From Brevundimonas bullata (GTDB lineage: Bacteria; Pseudomonadota; Alphaproteobacteria; Caulobacterales; Caulobacteraceae): a DNA stretch of 64,000 nucleotides. Each line of letters starts with the position of its first letter. Positions within the stretch are counted from its first letter, which is position 1. Shown here one piece after another: positions 49,694 to 59,754 of this stretch. The position numbers and the translations under genes were made by a program. The notes under the pieces are model-generated. The model saw nothing but the letters and a program-made list of their open reading frames with translations, was not told where the DNA came from and ran no database searches. The stretch lies in assembly GCF_003350205.1 (NCBI RefSeq), contig NZ_QLLC01000008.1:59278-123277 (forward strand), written 5' to 3'.

Positions 49694-50584
49694 TTACGCC
49701 GCCTGGCGCTTGCCGCCCATCAGCATGGACATGATCTGGCCGAGCGTCTTGGGCAGATCGCCGCGCGCCACGACCTTGTCGACCATGCCCTTGCCCTGCA
49801 GATACTCGGCGCGCTGGAAGCCCGGCGGCAGTTTCTCGCGGATCGTGGTCTCGATCACGCGCGGACCGGCGAAGCCGATCAGGGCGTTCGGCTCGGCCAG
49901 GTGAACATCGCCCAGCATGGCGTAGGAGGCGGTCACGCCCCCCGTGGTCGGGTCGGTCAGGACGACGATATAGGGCAGCTGCGCCGCCTTCACCTCCTGC
50001 ACCGCCAGGGTGGTGCGGGCCATCTGCATCAGGCTCAGCGCGCCTTCCTGCATCCGTGCGCCGCCGGCGGCGGTGAAGCAGACGAAGGGCACGCCGCGCT
50101 TCACGGCTTCACGGGCGGCGGCGATGAAGGCCTCGCCCGCCGCCATGCCCAGAGACCCGCCCATGAAGGTGAAGTCCTGCACGATGACGACCGCGGCCAC
50201 GCCGTCGATCTTGCCGAAACCGATGGCCATGGTGTCCTTGCGGCCCGCCGCCTTGCGCGCGGCGTTGAGGCGCTCGCGATAGGGCTTGCCGTCCGAGAAC
50301 TTCAGCGGGTCTTCCGGCACGTCCGGGGTGTCGATGCTCTCGAACTTGCCCTCGTCGAAGGTGGCCTTCAGACGGGTCGGGGCGTTGATCCGCATATGGC
50401 GGCCCGACGGCGTGACCCAGAGGGCCGCCTCCAGGTCCGTGCGGAACAGCATCTCGCCGCTGTCCGGGTCCTTGACCCACAGATTGTCGGGCGTGTCGCG
50501 CCGGCTGACGATCTTGCGGACGCCGGGAGCGAAGCGGGACAGCCAGCCGCCGCGCGGTTTGTTCTCGAGATTCTTATCGGGCAT
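49694..50584 (-). CDS. accD: Acetyl-CoA carboxylase carboxyltransferase subunit beta
   Basis: With AccA it transfers the carboxyl group from biotin carboxyl-carrier protein to acetyl-CoA, the first step of fatty acid synthesis; 296 residues. The carboxyltransferase core is intact (VVVHDFTF-like VVIVQDFTFMGGSLGMAAGE, GGARMQEGALSLMQMART and GGVTASYAMLGDVHLAEP). The N-terminal zinc ribbon is degenerate: LWVKDPDSGEMLFRTDLEAA and WVTPSGRHMRI have no Cys where E. coli has two C-x2-C pairs. I believe such degeneration is shared by alphaproteobacterial AccD, so it is not damage here. Start at ATG 50584. Confidence 0.95.
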   Translation of the reverse strand: MPDKNLENKPRGGWLSRFAPGVRKIVSRRDTPDNLWVKDPDSGEMLFRTDLEAALWVTPSGRHMRINAPTRLKATFDEGKFESIDTPDVPEDPLKFSDGKPYRERLNAARKAAGRKDTMAIGFGKIDGVAAVVIVQDFTFMGGSLGMAAGEAFIAAAREAVKRGVPFVCFTAAGGARMQEGALSLMQMARTTLAVQEVKAAQLPYIVVLTDPTTGGVTASYAMLGDVHLAEPNALIGFAGPRVIETTIREKLPPGFQRAEYLQGKGMVDKVVARGDLPKTLGQIMSMLMGGKRQAA

Positions 50585-50594
50585 GGGCGCGCCT

Positions 50595-51452
50595 TTAAAC
50601 GGTTTCCCCAAGGAAAGCACTAAGGGGCGAAGCACGAGTTCTGGCGGTTTTCACCGCATCGGCCAACGCCTTGACCTTGGCCAGAACGCGAGGGACGGCG
50701 GGTTCGTTCGCTTCCAGGGCTGCGGCGACCTCATCGACGAAGACCGAGCCGGCCACCACCGCATCGGCCACGCGGGCGATCTCGGCGGCGCGCTCGGGCG
50801 TCCTGACGCCAAAGCCGACGGCGACCGGCAGGCCAGTCGCCTTGCGCACGCGCTCGACGGCGGGGGCGACGTCAGCCGCCACAGCCTCCTTGACCCCGGT
50901 CACGCCCGCGACCGAGACGTAATAGACAAAGCCCGAGGTGCCGCGCGCGATCACCTGCAGCCGCTCGTCGTCCGAGGTCGGCGTGGCCAGCCGGATCAGC
51001 GACACGCCCTGCGCATCCAGCGCCTCCGCCATGGGCCCGGCCTCTTCCGGCGGGCAGTCGACCACGATCAACCCGTCCACGCCCGCCTCGGCGGCGTCGC
51101 GGGCGAAGGCCTCGTAGCCGTAGCTTTCGACCGGGTTCAGATAGCCCATCAGGATGACCGGCGTGGCGTCGTCGCCTTTACGGAACTCCGCCACCAGATC
51201 CAGCGTGCCGCGCAGGGTCATCCCCGCCGCAAGCCCGCGCAGGGCCGCGCGCTGGATCGGCGGCCCCTCGGCCATCGGGTCCGAAAAGGCCAGACCCAGT
51301 TCGATCAGGTCGGCCCCCGCGGCGGGCAGGCCGCGCAGGATCTCCAGCGCCTCGTCCCGGCTGGGATCGCCGGTCATGACATAGGGAATAAAGCCGGCCC
51401 GGCCCTCGGCCTTCAGGGCAGCGAAACGGGCGTCGATACGTGCAGTCGTCAT
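50595..51452 (-). CDS. trpA: Tryptophan synthase alpha subunit
   Basis: Cleaves indole-3-glycerol phosphate to indole, which is channelled to TrpB; 285 residues, slightly long for the family. The TIM barrel is clear: FIPYVMTGDPSRDEAL, ADLIELGLAFSDPMAEGPPI, GVDGLIVVDCPPEEAG, GFVYYVSVAGVTGVKEAV and GVRTPERAAEIAR. Catalytic Glu 51 (ELG) is present. The E. coli Asp 60 position appears to be Glu 62 here (MAEGP in place of LADGP). The start overlaps the stop of a small exported protein gene; accD follows after ten bases. Confidence 0.95.
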   Translation of the reverse strand: MTTARIDARFAALKAEGRAGFIPYVMTGDPSRDEALEILRGLPAAGADLIELGLAFSDPMAEGPPIQRAALRGLAAGMTLRGTLDLVAEFRKGDDATPVILMGYLNPVESYGYEAFARDAAEAGVDGLIVVDCPPEEAGPMAEALDAQGVSLIRLATPTSDDERLQVIARGTSGFVYYVSVAGVTGVKEAVAADVAPAVERVRKATGLPVAVGFGVRTPERAAEIARVADAVVAGSVFVDEVAAALEANEPAVPRVLAKVKALADAVKTARTRASPLSAFLGETV

Positions 51453-51856
51453 TGATTGTCCTCACCCGTCGCCAGGTCGCCGCAGGTGTCATTACTCAGT
51501 GCGATCAGCATTACAGCGGTCTTCGCCGGGTCGGTTTCTCCCTCGACGATGTAGATGAACCCCAGGCCGCTTTCACAGCTGTTCGAGCCGGGCTCCCTCA
51601 GGAACCCGAAATCCGCCCCCGGCGCGCGCCCGACGTAGAAACCATCCTGCCTCAGCCCCTCAAACAGAGCGTTCCTTACATCCCGAGCCTTTTCGCGAGG
51701 AAAGGTCAGACAGATGAAACGGTCGGAGGTCTCTTCGGGCGTCGGACAGTCCGTGGCGGTCCTGGCGTCGGGAAGTGCAGGCAGCACGAAACTGTCCCGC
51801 CAATCGGCTGGCGCGGCGCTTATAGCCACCGCAGCCGTCATCGACGCCAGAAGCAT
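51449..51856 (-). CDS. Small exported four-Cys protein, paralogue 2
   Basis: A 135-residue protein with an N-terminal signal (MLLASMTAAVAISAAPA). After the signal come four Cys, in TATDCPTPEETSDRFICLTF, then SNSCESGLGFIYIVEGE and ALSNDTCGD. The spacing and order (two Cys, amphipathic helix, DGFYVG, Cys, Cys) match the gene just upstream, of which it looks a diverged copy. No family recognised. It overlaps trpA by four bases and the upstream paralogue by TGATG, so it is within the trp operon. Confidence 0.7.
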   Translation of the reverse strand: MLLASMTAAVAISAAPADWRDSFVLPALPDARTATDCPTPEETSDRFICLTFPREKARDVRNALFEGLRQDGFYVGRAPGADFGFLREPGSNSCESGLGFIYIVEGETDPAKTAVMLIALSNDTCGDLATGEDNQ

Positions 51857-52335
51857 CAGGATTGCGGCGCCGGTTGGCCGGCGCAGACGTCGCCGGGGAT
51901 GGTGGCGAAGCCGAGGTAGCCGGGCGCGGTCGCCTCAGCCGGCTTGGACTCGTCGTAGAAGGCGATCATCTGCATGCCGTCGCAGCCGCCGGCCTCGCGG
52001 CGCTTGATCAGGACCACGCGGTTGTCGTCGCCGGCGGCGGGCAGCCAGCCGTCCTTCTCGAACTGCGCCAGATAGGCCTCGGCCAGATCGCTGACCTGAT
52101 CCAGTTGCGCGGTGACGCAGAAGGCCGGGCTGCGCACCTGACCGCCGCAGTCGGGCGCAGCGACGGCGGGCGCCAGGACCGGCACCCCGGTCGCGGCGAC
52201 GCCGGGCCCAAAGGAGGGCGCGGCGGCAGCCGCCGGCGCTTCGGCCTGCGCCGCGACCGGCGCGGCTTGCGTCTTAGCCATCGTCAGGGTCGGCGAAACG
52301 GCGACGGCGAGCGCCGCGATCAGAAGACTGTTCAT
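51856..52335 (-). CDS. Small exported four-Cys protein, paralogue 1
   Basis: A 159-residue protein with a signal peptide (MNSLLIAALAVAVSPTLTMA), an Ala/Pro-rich linker, and a C-terminal domain of about 100 residues. Four Cys lie in APDCGGQVRSPAFCVTAQL, AGGCDGMQMIAFYDESKP and GDVCAG, with LAEAYLAQFEKDGWLPA between them. The domain aligns by eye with the gene that follows (see findings). ATG 52335 is preferred over a TTG at 52341. It lies directly after the trpB stop and before trpA; function unknown. Confidence 0.7.
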   Translation of the reverse strand: MNSLLIAALAVAVSPTLTMAKTQAAPVAAQAEAPAAAAAPSFGPGVAATGVPVLAPAVAAPDCGGQVRSPAFCVTAQLDQVSDLAEAYLAQFEKDGWLPAAGDDNRVVLIKRREAGGCDGMQMIAFYDESKPAEATAPGYLGFATIPGDVCAGQPAPQS

Positions 52336-52337
52336 GC

Positions 52338-53552
52338 TCAAAGCTCCACGCCCAGATGCTTGGCCACGGTAAAGATGTCCTTGTCGCCTCGACCCGACAG
52401 GACCAGGACGACGTCGCCGCCCTGCCCCACGTCCTTGGCGATCTCGCCGATGCGCGCCAGGGCGTGCGAAGGCTCCAGCGCCGGGATGATGCCTTCCAGT
52501 TTCGACAGCATCTGGAAGGCGTCCAGCGCCTCGTCGTCGGTGGCCGACAGATATTCCCCGCGGCCCAGGTCGTTCAGCCAGGCGTGCTCCGGCCCGATGC
52601 CCGGATAGTCGAGACCGGCAGAAATGGAGTGGCCCTCCAGAATCTGACCGTCGGCGTCCTGCAACAGATAGGTGCGGTTGCCGTGCAGCACGCCGGGGCG
52701 GCCGCCCTTCAGGCTGGCGGCGTGTTCGGGCGTGTCCAGACCGTGGCCCGCCGCCTCGACGCCGATCAGGCGAACCTCGGCGTCGTCGACGAAGGGGTGG
52801 AAGGCGCCGATGGCGTTGGAGCCGCCGCCGATGCAGGCCACCACGGCGTCGGGCAGGCGCCCGATCCGATCCAGCGACTGGCGCTTGATCTCGCGGCCGA
52901 TCACCGACTGGAAGTCCCGCACCATGGCCGGGTAGGGAGCCGGGCCCGCCGCCGTGCCGATGATGTAATAGGTGTCCTCGACGTTCGTGACCCAGTCGCG
53001 CATCGCCTCGTTCATGGCGTCCTTCAGCGTCGCCGCCCCCGCCGTCACCGCCGCGACCTCGGCCCCCATCAGCTTCATGCGGAAGACGTTGGGCTGCTGC
53101 CGCTCGACGTCCACCGCGCCCATATAGACCGTGCAGGGCAGGCCGAAACGGGCGCAGACGGTGGCCGAGGCCACGCCGTGCTGACCGGCGCCGGTTTCGG
53201 CGATGATCCGCGTCTTGCCCATGCGCCGCGCCAGCAGGATCTGACCCATGCAGTTGTTGATCTTGTGCGCGCCCGTGTGGTTCAGGTCCTCGCGCTTCAG
53301 CCAGATCTTCGCCCCGCCGAAGTGATCGGTTAGCCGCTCGGCGAAATAGAGCGGGCTTTCGCGACCGACATAGTGGGTCAGGAAATCGTCCAGCTCGGCC
53401 TGGAAGCTCGGATCGGCCTTGGCCGCCTCATAGGCCGCCTGAAGCTCATGGGTCAGAGGCATCAGGGTTTCGGGCACGAAGCGGCCGCCATAGGGACCAA
53501 AGCGGCCCTCGGCGTCGGGCCAGGCGTAGGTATTGGGGAGAATTGCGTTCAC
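52338..53552 (-). CDS. trpB: Tryptophan synthase beta subunit
   Basis: PLP enzyme that condenses indole with serine; 404 residues, normal length. The Schiff-base Lys 97 lies in [10 protein letters not shown], and the phosphate loop is [17 protein letters not shown]. The substrate loop [12 protein letters not shown] is intact, and [16 protein letters not shown] is also conserved. Translation begins at GTG (53552). It follows trpF by 32 bases and is separated from trpA by the two small exported protein genes, which is unusual; trpB and trpA are normally adjacent. Confidence 0.96.
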   Translation of the reverse strand: MNAILPNTYAWPDAEGRFGPYGGRFVPETLMPLTHELQAAYEAAKADPSFQAELDDFLTHYVGRESPLYFAERLTDHFGGAKIWLKREDLNHTGAHKINNCMGQILLARRMGKTRIIAETGAGQHGVASATVCARFGLPCTVYMGAVDVERQQPNVFRMKLMGAEVAAVTAGAATLKDAMNEAMRDWVTNVEDTYYIIGTAAGPAPYPAMVRDFQSVIGREIKRQSLDRIGRLPDAVVACIGGGSNAIGAFHPFVDDAEVRLIGVEAAGHGLDTPEHAASLKGGRPGVLHGNRTYLLQDADGQILEGHSISAGLDYPGIGPEHAWLNDLGRGEYLSATDDEALDAFQMLSKLEGIIPALEPSHALARIGEIAKDVGQGGDVVLVLSGRGDKDIFTVAKHLGVEL

Positions 53553-53584
53553 GAGCGGCAGTCTTTCGCGAGAAGGCGACGAAA

Positions 53585-54223
53585 TCAGGACCGGGATACG
53601 GCCTCGAGGAAGGCGTGGATCAAGTCCGCGTCCTTAACACCGGGCGCGCTGTCGACGCCAGAGGAGACATCGACCAAGGGCGCCCCCGAAATCCGCACGG
53701 CCTCGGTGATATTTTGCGGCTCCAACCCGCCTGCGAGGAACCAGCGTGCCGGCAGGGCGCGGTTCTGCATCAACGACCAATCGAACGAGGCCCCGACCCC
53801 GCCGGGCAGGCTGGAGCCTTCGGGCGGCTTGGCGTCGAACAGCAGATGGTCCGCCACATCGGCCCAATCGGGCACAGACGCGAAGTCGGCCTCGGTCCGG
53901 ATCGGCAGGGCCTTGATGATCCCCGCCCCGGTCAGCCGCCGCACCTCGGCGGCGCGCTGCGGCGTCTCGTGCCCATGCAGCTGGATCAGGTCGGGCCGCA
54001 GGATCAGTCCCACCTCGGTCAGCAGGGCGTCGTCAGGATCAACCAGCACGGCGACGATCTTCGCCTTGCCCCGCGCCCGGTCGAACAGGGTGGCGGCGTG
54101 CAGCGGCGGGATATGGCGCGGGCTTTTTTCAAACACCACCGCCCCGACAAAGGCCGCGCCGCCTTCCAGCGCCGCCTCCAGCGTCTCGGGCGTCGTCAGT
54201 CCGCAAATCTTGGCCAAGGTCAT
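53585..54223 (-). CDS. trpF: Phosphoribosylanthranilate isomerase
   Basis: Amadori rearrangement step of tryptophan synthesis, 212 residues, a TIM barrel. [20 protein letters not shown] (catalytic Cys region), [31 protein letters not shown] and [19 protein letters not shown] are family landmarks, as are [20 protein letters not shown] and [18 protein letters not shown]. First gene of the trpF-trpB-trpA-accD-folC run on the minus strand; the next gene on its upstream side is separated by a palindromic repeat. Confidence 0.95.
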   Translation of the reverse strand: MTLAKICGLTTPETLEAALEGGAAFVGAVVFEKSPRHIPPLHAATLFDRARGKAKIVAVLVDPDDALLTEVGLILRPDLIQLHGHETPQRAAEVRRLTGAGIIKALPIRTEADFASVPDWADVADHLLFDAKPPEGSSLPGGVGASFDWSLMQNRALPARWFLAGGLEPQNITEAVRISGAPLVDVSSGVDSAPGVKDADLIHAFLEAVSRS

Positions 54224-54278
54224 AAAGGGGAGGTGCGCGAGCGAGGCCGAGAGGTCAAGCGTCGCCCGTCCCTTTCAC

Positions 54279-54387
54279 GCCGTCATCCCGGAAGCGGCGC
54301 AGCCGCTATCCGGGACCGCAGGAAGCACTGACGGCGGCGCCTCGGGCGGTCCCGGCTCTCCGCTGACGCTTCGGCCGGGATGACGGC
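54279..54387. repeat. Intergenic palindromic repeat, family A, copy 2
   Basis: Perfect 13-base outer arms, GCCGTCATCCCGG (54279-54291) and CCGGGATGACGGC (54375-54387), with internal dyads such as GCGGCGCAGCCGC near the left end. The core GTCATCCCGG is shared with 27942-28043 and 56103-56217. It lies upstream of trpF and ends seven bases before the stop of the pseudouridine synthase gene, filling the 170-base gap. Confidence 0.8.
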
Positions 54388-54393
54388 ATGGCT

Positions 54394-55155
54394 TCAGGCG
54401 AAGATCCGCTCAATCTCTTCCGGCGTCAGCAGCCGCCACGCCCCCGGCGCCAGATCATCCGGCAAAACCAGCCCGCCCATTCGCTCGCGGTGCAGGGCCT
54501 CGACGTGGTTGCCGACGGCGGCGAACATCCGGCGCACCTGATGATAGCGCCCCTCGGTCACGGTCAGCAGGGCCTCGGTCGGCGACACCACCTCCAGAAG
54601 GGCCGGCGACAGCGGCTTGTCCTCGTTCTCCAGCACCAGTTCGCCCGAGGCGAACAGCGCGCCTTCCGTTCCGCTCAACGGCCGCGCCAGTGTCGCGCGA
54701 TAGACCTTGGCCACATGGCGCTTGGGCGAGATTACCCGGTGCAGCAGGTCGCCGTCGTCGGTCAGCAGCAGCAGGCCCGTCGTCTGCTTGTCCAGACGCC
54801 CGATGGTCGAGATGGCCGGGTCGCGCCGCTTCCACCGATCCGGCAGGATGTCATAGACCAGCGCCCCGTCTTCCTTGCGCGAACAGGTCATGCCCAGCGG
54901 CTTGTTCAGCAGCATGACCAGTCCCTGAACCGGGTCCAGCGGCTCGCCGTCGATCTCCATCCGGCTCGGCAGGTCGGGCGTCACCGGGATGCGTTTCGAC
55001 ACATCCGTCAGATCGACGCCGTCCAGCACGATCCCGCCCGCCTTGCCCATCCGCGCCATCTCGGCCCGCGAGCCGTAGCCCATGGAGCCCAAGAGCTTAT
55101 CCACCCTGCTTGTTGGGGTCCTACCGCCCTTCGGGCTGCTTGAGGACGTGCTCAC
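54394..55155 (-). CDS. RsuA/RluB-family rRNA pseudouridine synthase
   Basis: A 253-residue pseudouridine synthase. An N-terminal S4 domain (SRVDKLLGSMGYGSRAEMAR, GIVLDGVDLTD) is followed by the catalytic domain with MLLNKPLGMTCSR, then STIGRLDKQTTGLLLLTDDG, where the Asp in GRLDKQT is catalytic. KVYRATLARPL and VTEGRYHQVRRMFAAVGNHV complete it. Target site (16S 516 or 23S 2605-type) is not clear; the RsuA-like length favours 16S. GTG start overlaps the rsmC-like stop (GTGA), so the two rRNA-modification genes are coupled. Confidence 0.9.
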   Translation of the reverse strand: MSTSSSSPKGGRTPTSRVDKLLGSMGYGSRAEMARMGKAGGIVLDGVDLTDVSKRIPVTPDLPSRMEIDGEPLDPVQGLVMLLNKPLGMTCSRKEDGALVYDILPDRWKRRDPAISTIGRLDKQTTGLLLLTDDGDLLHRVISPKRHVAKVYRATLARPLSGTEGALFASGELVLENEDKPLSPALLEVVSPTEALLTVTEGRYHQVRRMFAAVGNHVEALHRERMGGLVLPDDLAPGAWRLLTPEEIERIFA

Positions 55156-56051
55156 TTCACCGCCTCGAAGATCTTGTAGCCGCCCTTGTCGAGCAGCGGC
55201 TTCACCCGCTTGAAGGCCGCGTTCAGTTCGGCCTCATAGGGCAGGTGCCGGTTGGCCACCAGCCACAGCACGCCGCCGGTCTTCAGCAGGGCCGCCGCCT
55301 GACGGATGAAGTTCTGACCCAGACGCCGATCCTCGGTCCCGCCGTCGTGGAAGGGCGGATTGCTGACGATGAAGTTCAGCTCGCCCTCGGTCGGCAGGGT
55401 GCGCACATCGGCCCATTCAAAGCTGACGCGCAGGTCCTCGACGTTCTTCTTCGCCGCTGCGATGGCGCGCCGGTCGATGTCGATCAGACGTAAAGATGTC
55501 ACCGCCGACGACCGCAGCGCCACCAGCGACAGCGCGCCGAAGCCGCAGCCCAGATCGGCGCCCGCGCCCTTCAGCGGCGGCATGACCCCGGCCAGCAGGG
55601 CCGTGCCCGGATCGACCCGGTCCCAGGCGAAGACGCCCGGCTGCGACCAGGCGTCCAGCCCCTCGACCTGCTTCAGGCTGCCCGCCGCAATGGCCGCATC
55701 CAGCCCCTCGATCGTTTCGGGCCGCGTGACGATGCAGCGGCGATGGTGGGCCTTGGCCGTCTCGCCGACCTCCAGACCGAAGTCCTTCAACTCCTTGCCC
55801 AGACGCGAGCCGCCCTTGCTCTTGTGCGCCATGACGTCGAGCCGTCCGCCGACCTTCAGCGCCCGCAGCGCCATCGCCAGGGTATAGCGCCGCTCCACCA
55901 CGCCCGGCGGGGCGTAGATCATCGCCTCGTCCACCGAACCTGGGGCGAGGTCTTCCAGAGCGGTCGAGCCGGGGATCAGGGGCGAGGTCTGCAAAGCCCC
56001 GGTCGGAACGTCGAACACCGCCGGCGGGCGGCCATAGAGAATGGTGGTCAT
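55152..56051 (-). CDS. RsmC-like rRNA (guanine-N2)-methyltransferase
   Basis: A 299-residue SAM-dependent methyltransferase of the RsmC/RlmG family. The N-terminal degenerate half has AMALRALKVGGRLDVMAHKS. The C-terminal Rossmann half begins GADLGCGFGALSLVAL (SAM loop), and LNFIVSNPPFHDGGTEDR holds the catalytic NPPF near residue 230. Members methylate 16S G1207 or 23S G1835; the precise target is unknown. It is the first gene of the pair and lies beside the family A repeat before recQ, on the opposite strand. Confidence 0.9.
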   Translation of the reverse strand: MTTILYGRPPAVFDVPTGALQTSPLIPGSTALEDLAPGSVDEAMIYAPPGVVERRYTLAMALRALKVGGRLDVMAHKSKGGSRLGKELKDFGLEVGETAKAHHRRCIVTRPETIEGLDAAIAAGSLKQVEGLDAWSQPGVFAWDRVDPGTALLAGVMPPLKGAGADLGCGFGALSLVALRSSAVTSLRLIDIDRRAIAAAKKNVEDLRVSFEWADVRTLPTEGELNFIVSNPPFHDGGTEDRRLGQNFIRQAAALLKTGGVLWLVANRHLPYEAELNAAFKRVKPLLDKGGYKIFEAVK

Positions 56052-56102
56052 GGGGCGGGCCTATAACGCTTTCCTCCCTGTTCGCGAAGCGCCCGCGCCT
56101 TC

Positions 56103-56217
56103 GTCATCCCGGGGCTGCGCAGCAGAACCCGGGACCCAGGCGCCTGCTCTTGCGGCGATGCGGCGCCATAGACCTGCCGCCTGGGTCCCGGATCGGCCTG
56201 CGGCCGTCCGGGATGAC
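56103..56217. repeat. Intergenic palindromic repeat, family A, copy 3
   Basis: Perfect 10-base ends, GTCATCCCGG (56103-56112) and CCGGGATGAC (56208-56217), with an inner perfect stem GGGACCCAGGC (56131-56141) and GCCTGGGTCCC (56179-56189). It lies between the divergent rsmC-like gene and recQ, so it occupies most of their shared promoter region; the remaining bases to the recQ start are about 50. The inner sequence is shared with 27972-27982. Confidence 0.8.
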
Positions 56218-56269
56218 GGCAGAACTGTGCAAGGGTGACACCCCGGAACGGATCAGGCACAACCCGCCG

Positions 56270-58144
<1,875 letters not shown>

Positions 58145-58223
58145 GTCCCGCCCCTGACCAAAGCGTAACTGGAGCTTCAGCGTTCATCCTGTCACCCTTC
58201 CTCGGAAAAGCGGGGGAAGAGAC

Positions 58224-59750
58224 ATGAAGCGATTTCTGACGACAGGCGTCGCCTGTCTGGCGATGGCCGGTGCGGTTCAGGCGCAGGACGCCCAGATCGA
58301 AACGCCGCCCCAAACGCCGACGGCGGCGGTCAAGCCGATGGATCAGCCGCGCGACTGGTCCGCGACCCTGGTTCAGGACGCGACCGGCCTGCACGACATC
58401 ATCGTCGACAGTCATCCGGGCGTGCACGACGCCCTCAACCCCGCCTTTCGCCCCCGGCTGGAACAAGGCCTGACCGTCGCGCTGGACCGGGCGAAGACGA
58501 CCACCGACGCGGGCGGCTGGTGGTGGGCGCTGCGGGCCTATGTCGCCAGCTTCGAGGACGGCCACGTCCAGATCGGCATGACGCAGGACGGCTTCAACTT
58601 CCAGACCCGCTGGCCCGGCTTCCTGACCGTCTATCGCGGCGCCGATCAGGTGGTGGCCGACCGGGACGAGGCCGACGCCGCGACGCCGCCCCTGGGCGCC
58701 AAACTGATCGACTGCGACGGCGTCGCCGCCGAGACCCTGGCCGAGCAACGCATCGGCCAGTTCCGGGGCCGCTGGTTCCTTGAGGCCCAGCGCAGCCTCT
58801 ACGGCGACCGGCAGTTCCTCAGCGCCCAGAACCCATGGGTCAGCGAAATGAGCCAGTGCCGCTTCGAGACCGACGGCGCGCCCCAGACCTACGCCCTGAA
58901 CTGGCGCGCCACGCCTGATGATTTGGGCGCCCGGCGCGGCAAGCTGGCCCAGCGCGCCCGGCCCGACTTCGGTCTCAAACATTTCGACGACGGCGGCTTC
59001 TGGATCTCGACGCCCTCTTTCGACGGCGATCCGAAGAGCGAGACCCACGCCGCGTTGACCGCCCTGATCGCGGACATGAGGACCAAACAGGAGGCCCTAC
59101 GCCTGGCCCCCTATGTGGTGCTGGACCTGCGCGGCAACGGCGGCGGCTCGTCGCACTGGAGCCAGTTGATGGCTCAGGTCCTGTGGGGCGACGCTTGGAT
59201 GGCCGCCCATCCCGAACCCGCCATCGAAGCCGTCGAATGGCGCGCCTCGGACGGCAATATCGCCCAGATTTCCGAGTTCCTGGATCAATTGCGCGCTTCA
59301 AACAGCTCGCCCGAATACATCGCCTGGGCCGAGGACGCCGTGAACGGCATGAAGGCGGCGCAGGCCGCAGGTCAGCCCTACTGGCGCAGCGCCAACGAGG
59401 CGCCGCCCGAAGACGCCGTTCCGCCGCCGCCCGCGCTGCAACTGATGGCGGGCCGGGTCTATGTTCTGACCGATTCCAGCTGCGGCTCGGCCTGCCTCGA
59501 CGCGGTCGATCTGTGGAAGACCGCGGGGGCGCTTCAGGTCGGCCGCGAGACCTCCGCCGACACCGTCTATATGGAGGTGCGCGCGCCGTTCCTGCCCAGC
59601 GGACTGGCCCAGATCGCCGTGCCGATGAAGGTCTATCGCGGTCGCGCCCGCGGCAACAACGAACCGCAACGCCCCCAATATGTCATCGAAGGCGACATGA
59701 CCGACGACGCGGCCCTGCTGGCCTCGATCCGTCAGCTTCAGCCGCGCTGA
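58224..59750 (+). CDS. S41-family peptidase-like exported protein
   Basis: A 508-residue protein with a Sec signal (MKRFLTTGVACLAMAGAVQA). The C-terminal half resembles S41 (C-terminal processing) peptidases: VVLDLRGNGGGSSHWSQLMA near residue 301 and YVLTDSSCGSACLDAVDLWK around 414-432, with Ser 422 as candidate nucleophile. No PDZ domain is evident. The catalytic Lys is not obvious to me, so activity is not certain. A GGGGGAAGAG ribosome site precedes the ATG. It stands alone between recQ and a convergent hydrolase. Confidence 0.8.
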   Translation: MKRFLTTGVACLAMAGAVQAQDAQIETPPQTPTAAVKPMDQPRDWSATLVQDATGLHDIIVDSHPGVHDALNPAFRPRLEQGLTVALDRAKTTTDAGGWWWALRAYVASFEDGHVQIGMTQDGFNFQTRWPGFLTVYRGADQVVADRDEADAATPPLGAKLIDCDGVAAETLAEQRIGQFRGRWFLEAQRSLYGDRQFLSAQNPWVSEMSQCRFETDGAPQTYALNWRATPDDLGARRGKLAQRARPDFGLKHFDDGGFWISTPSFDGDPKSETHAALTALIADMRTKQEALRLAPYVVLDLRGNGGGSSHWSQLMAQVLWGDAWMAAHPEPAIEAVEWRASDGNIAQISEFLDQLRASNSSPEYIAWAEDAVNGMKAAQAAGQPYWRSANEAPPEDAVPPPPALQLMAGRVYVLTDSSCGSACLDAVDLWKTAGALQVGRETSADTVYMEVRAPFLPSGLAQIAVPMKVYRGRARGNNEPQRPQYVIEGDMTDDAALLASIRQLQPR

Positions 59751-59754
59751 GCCT

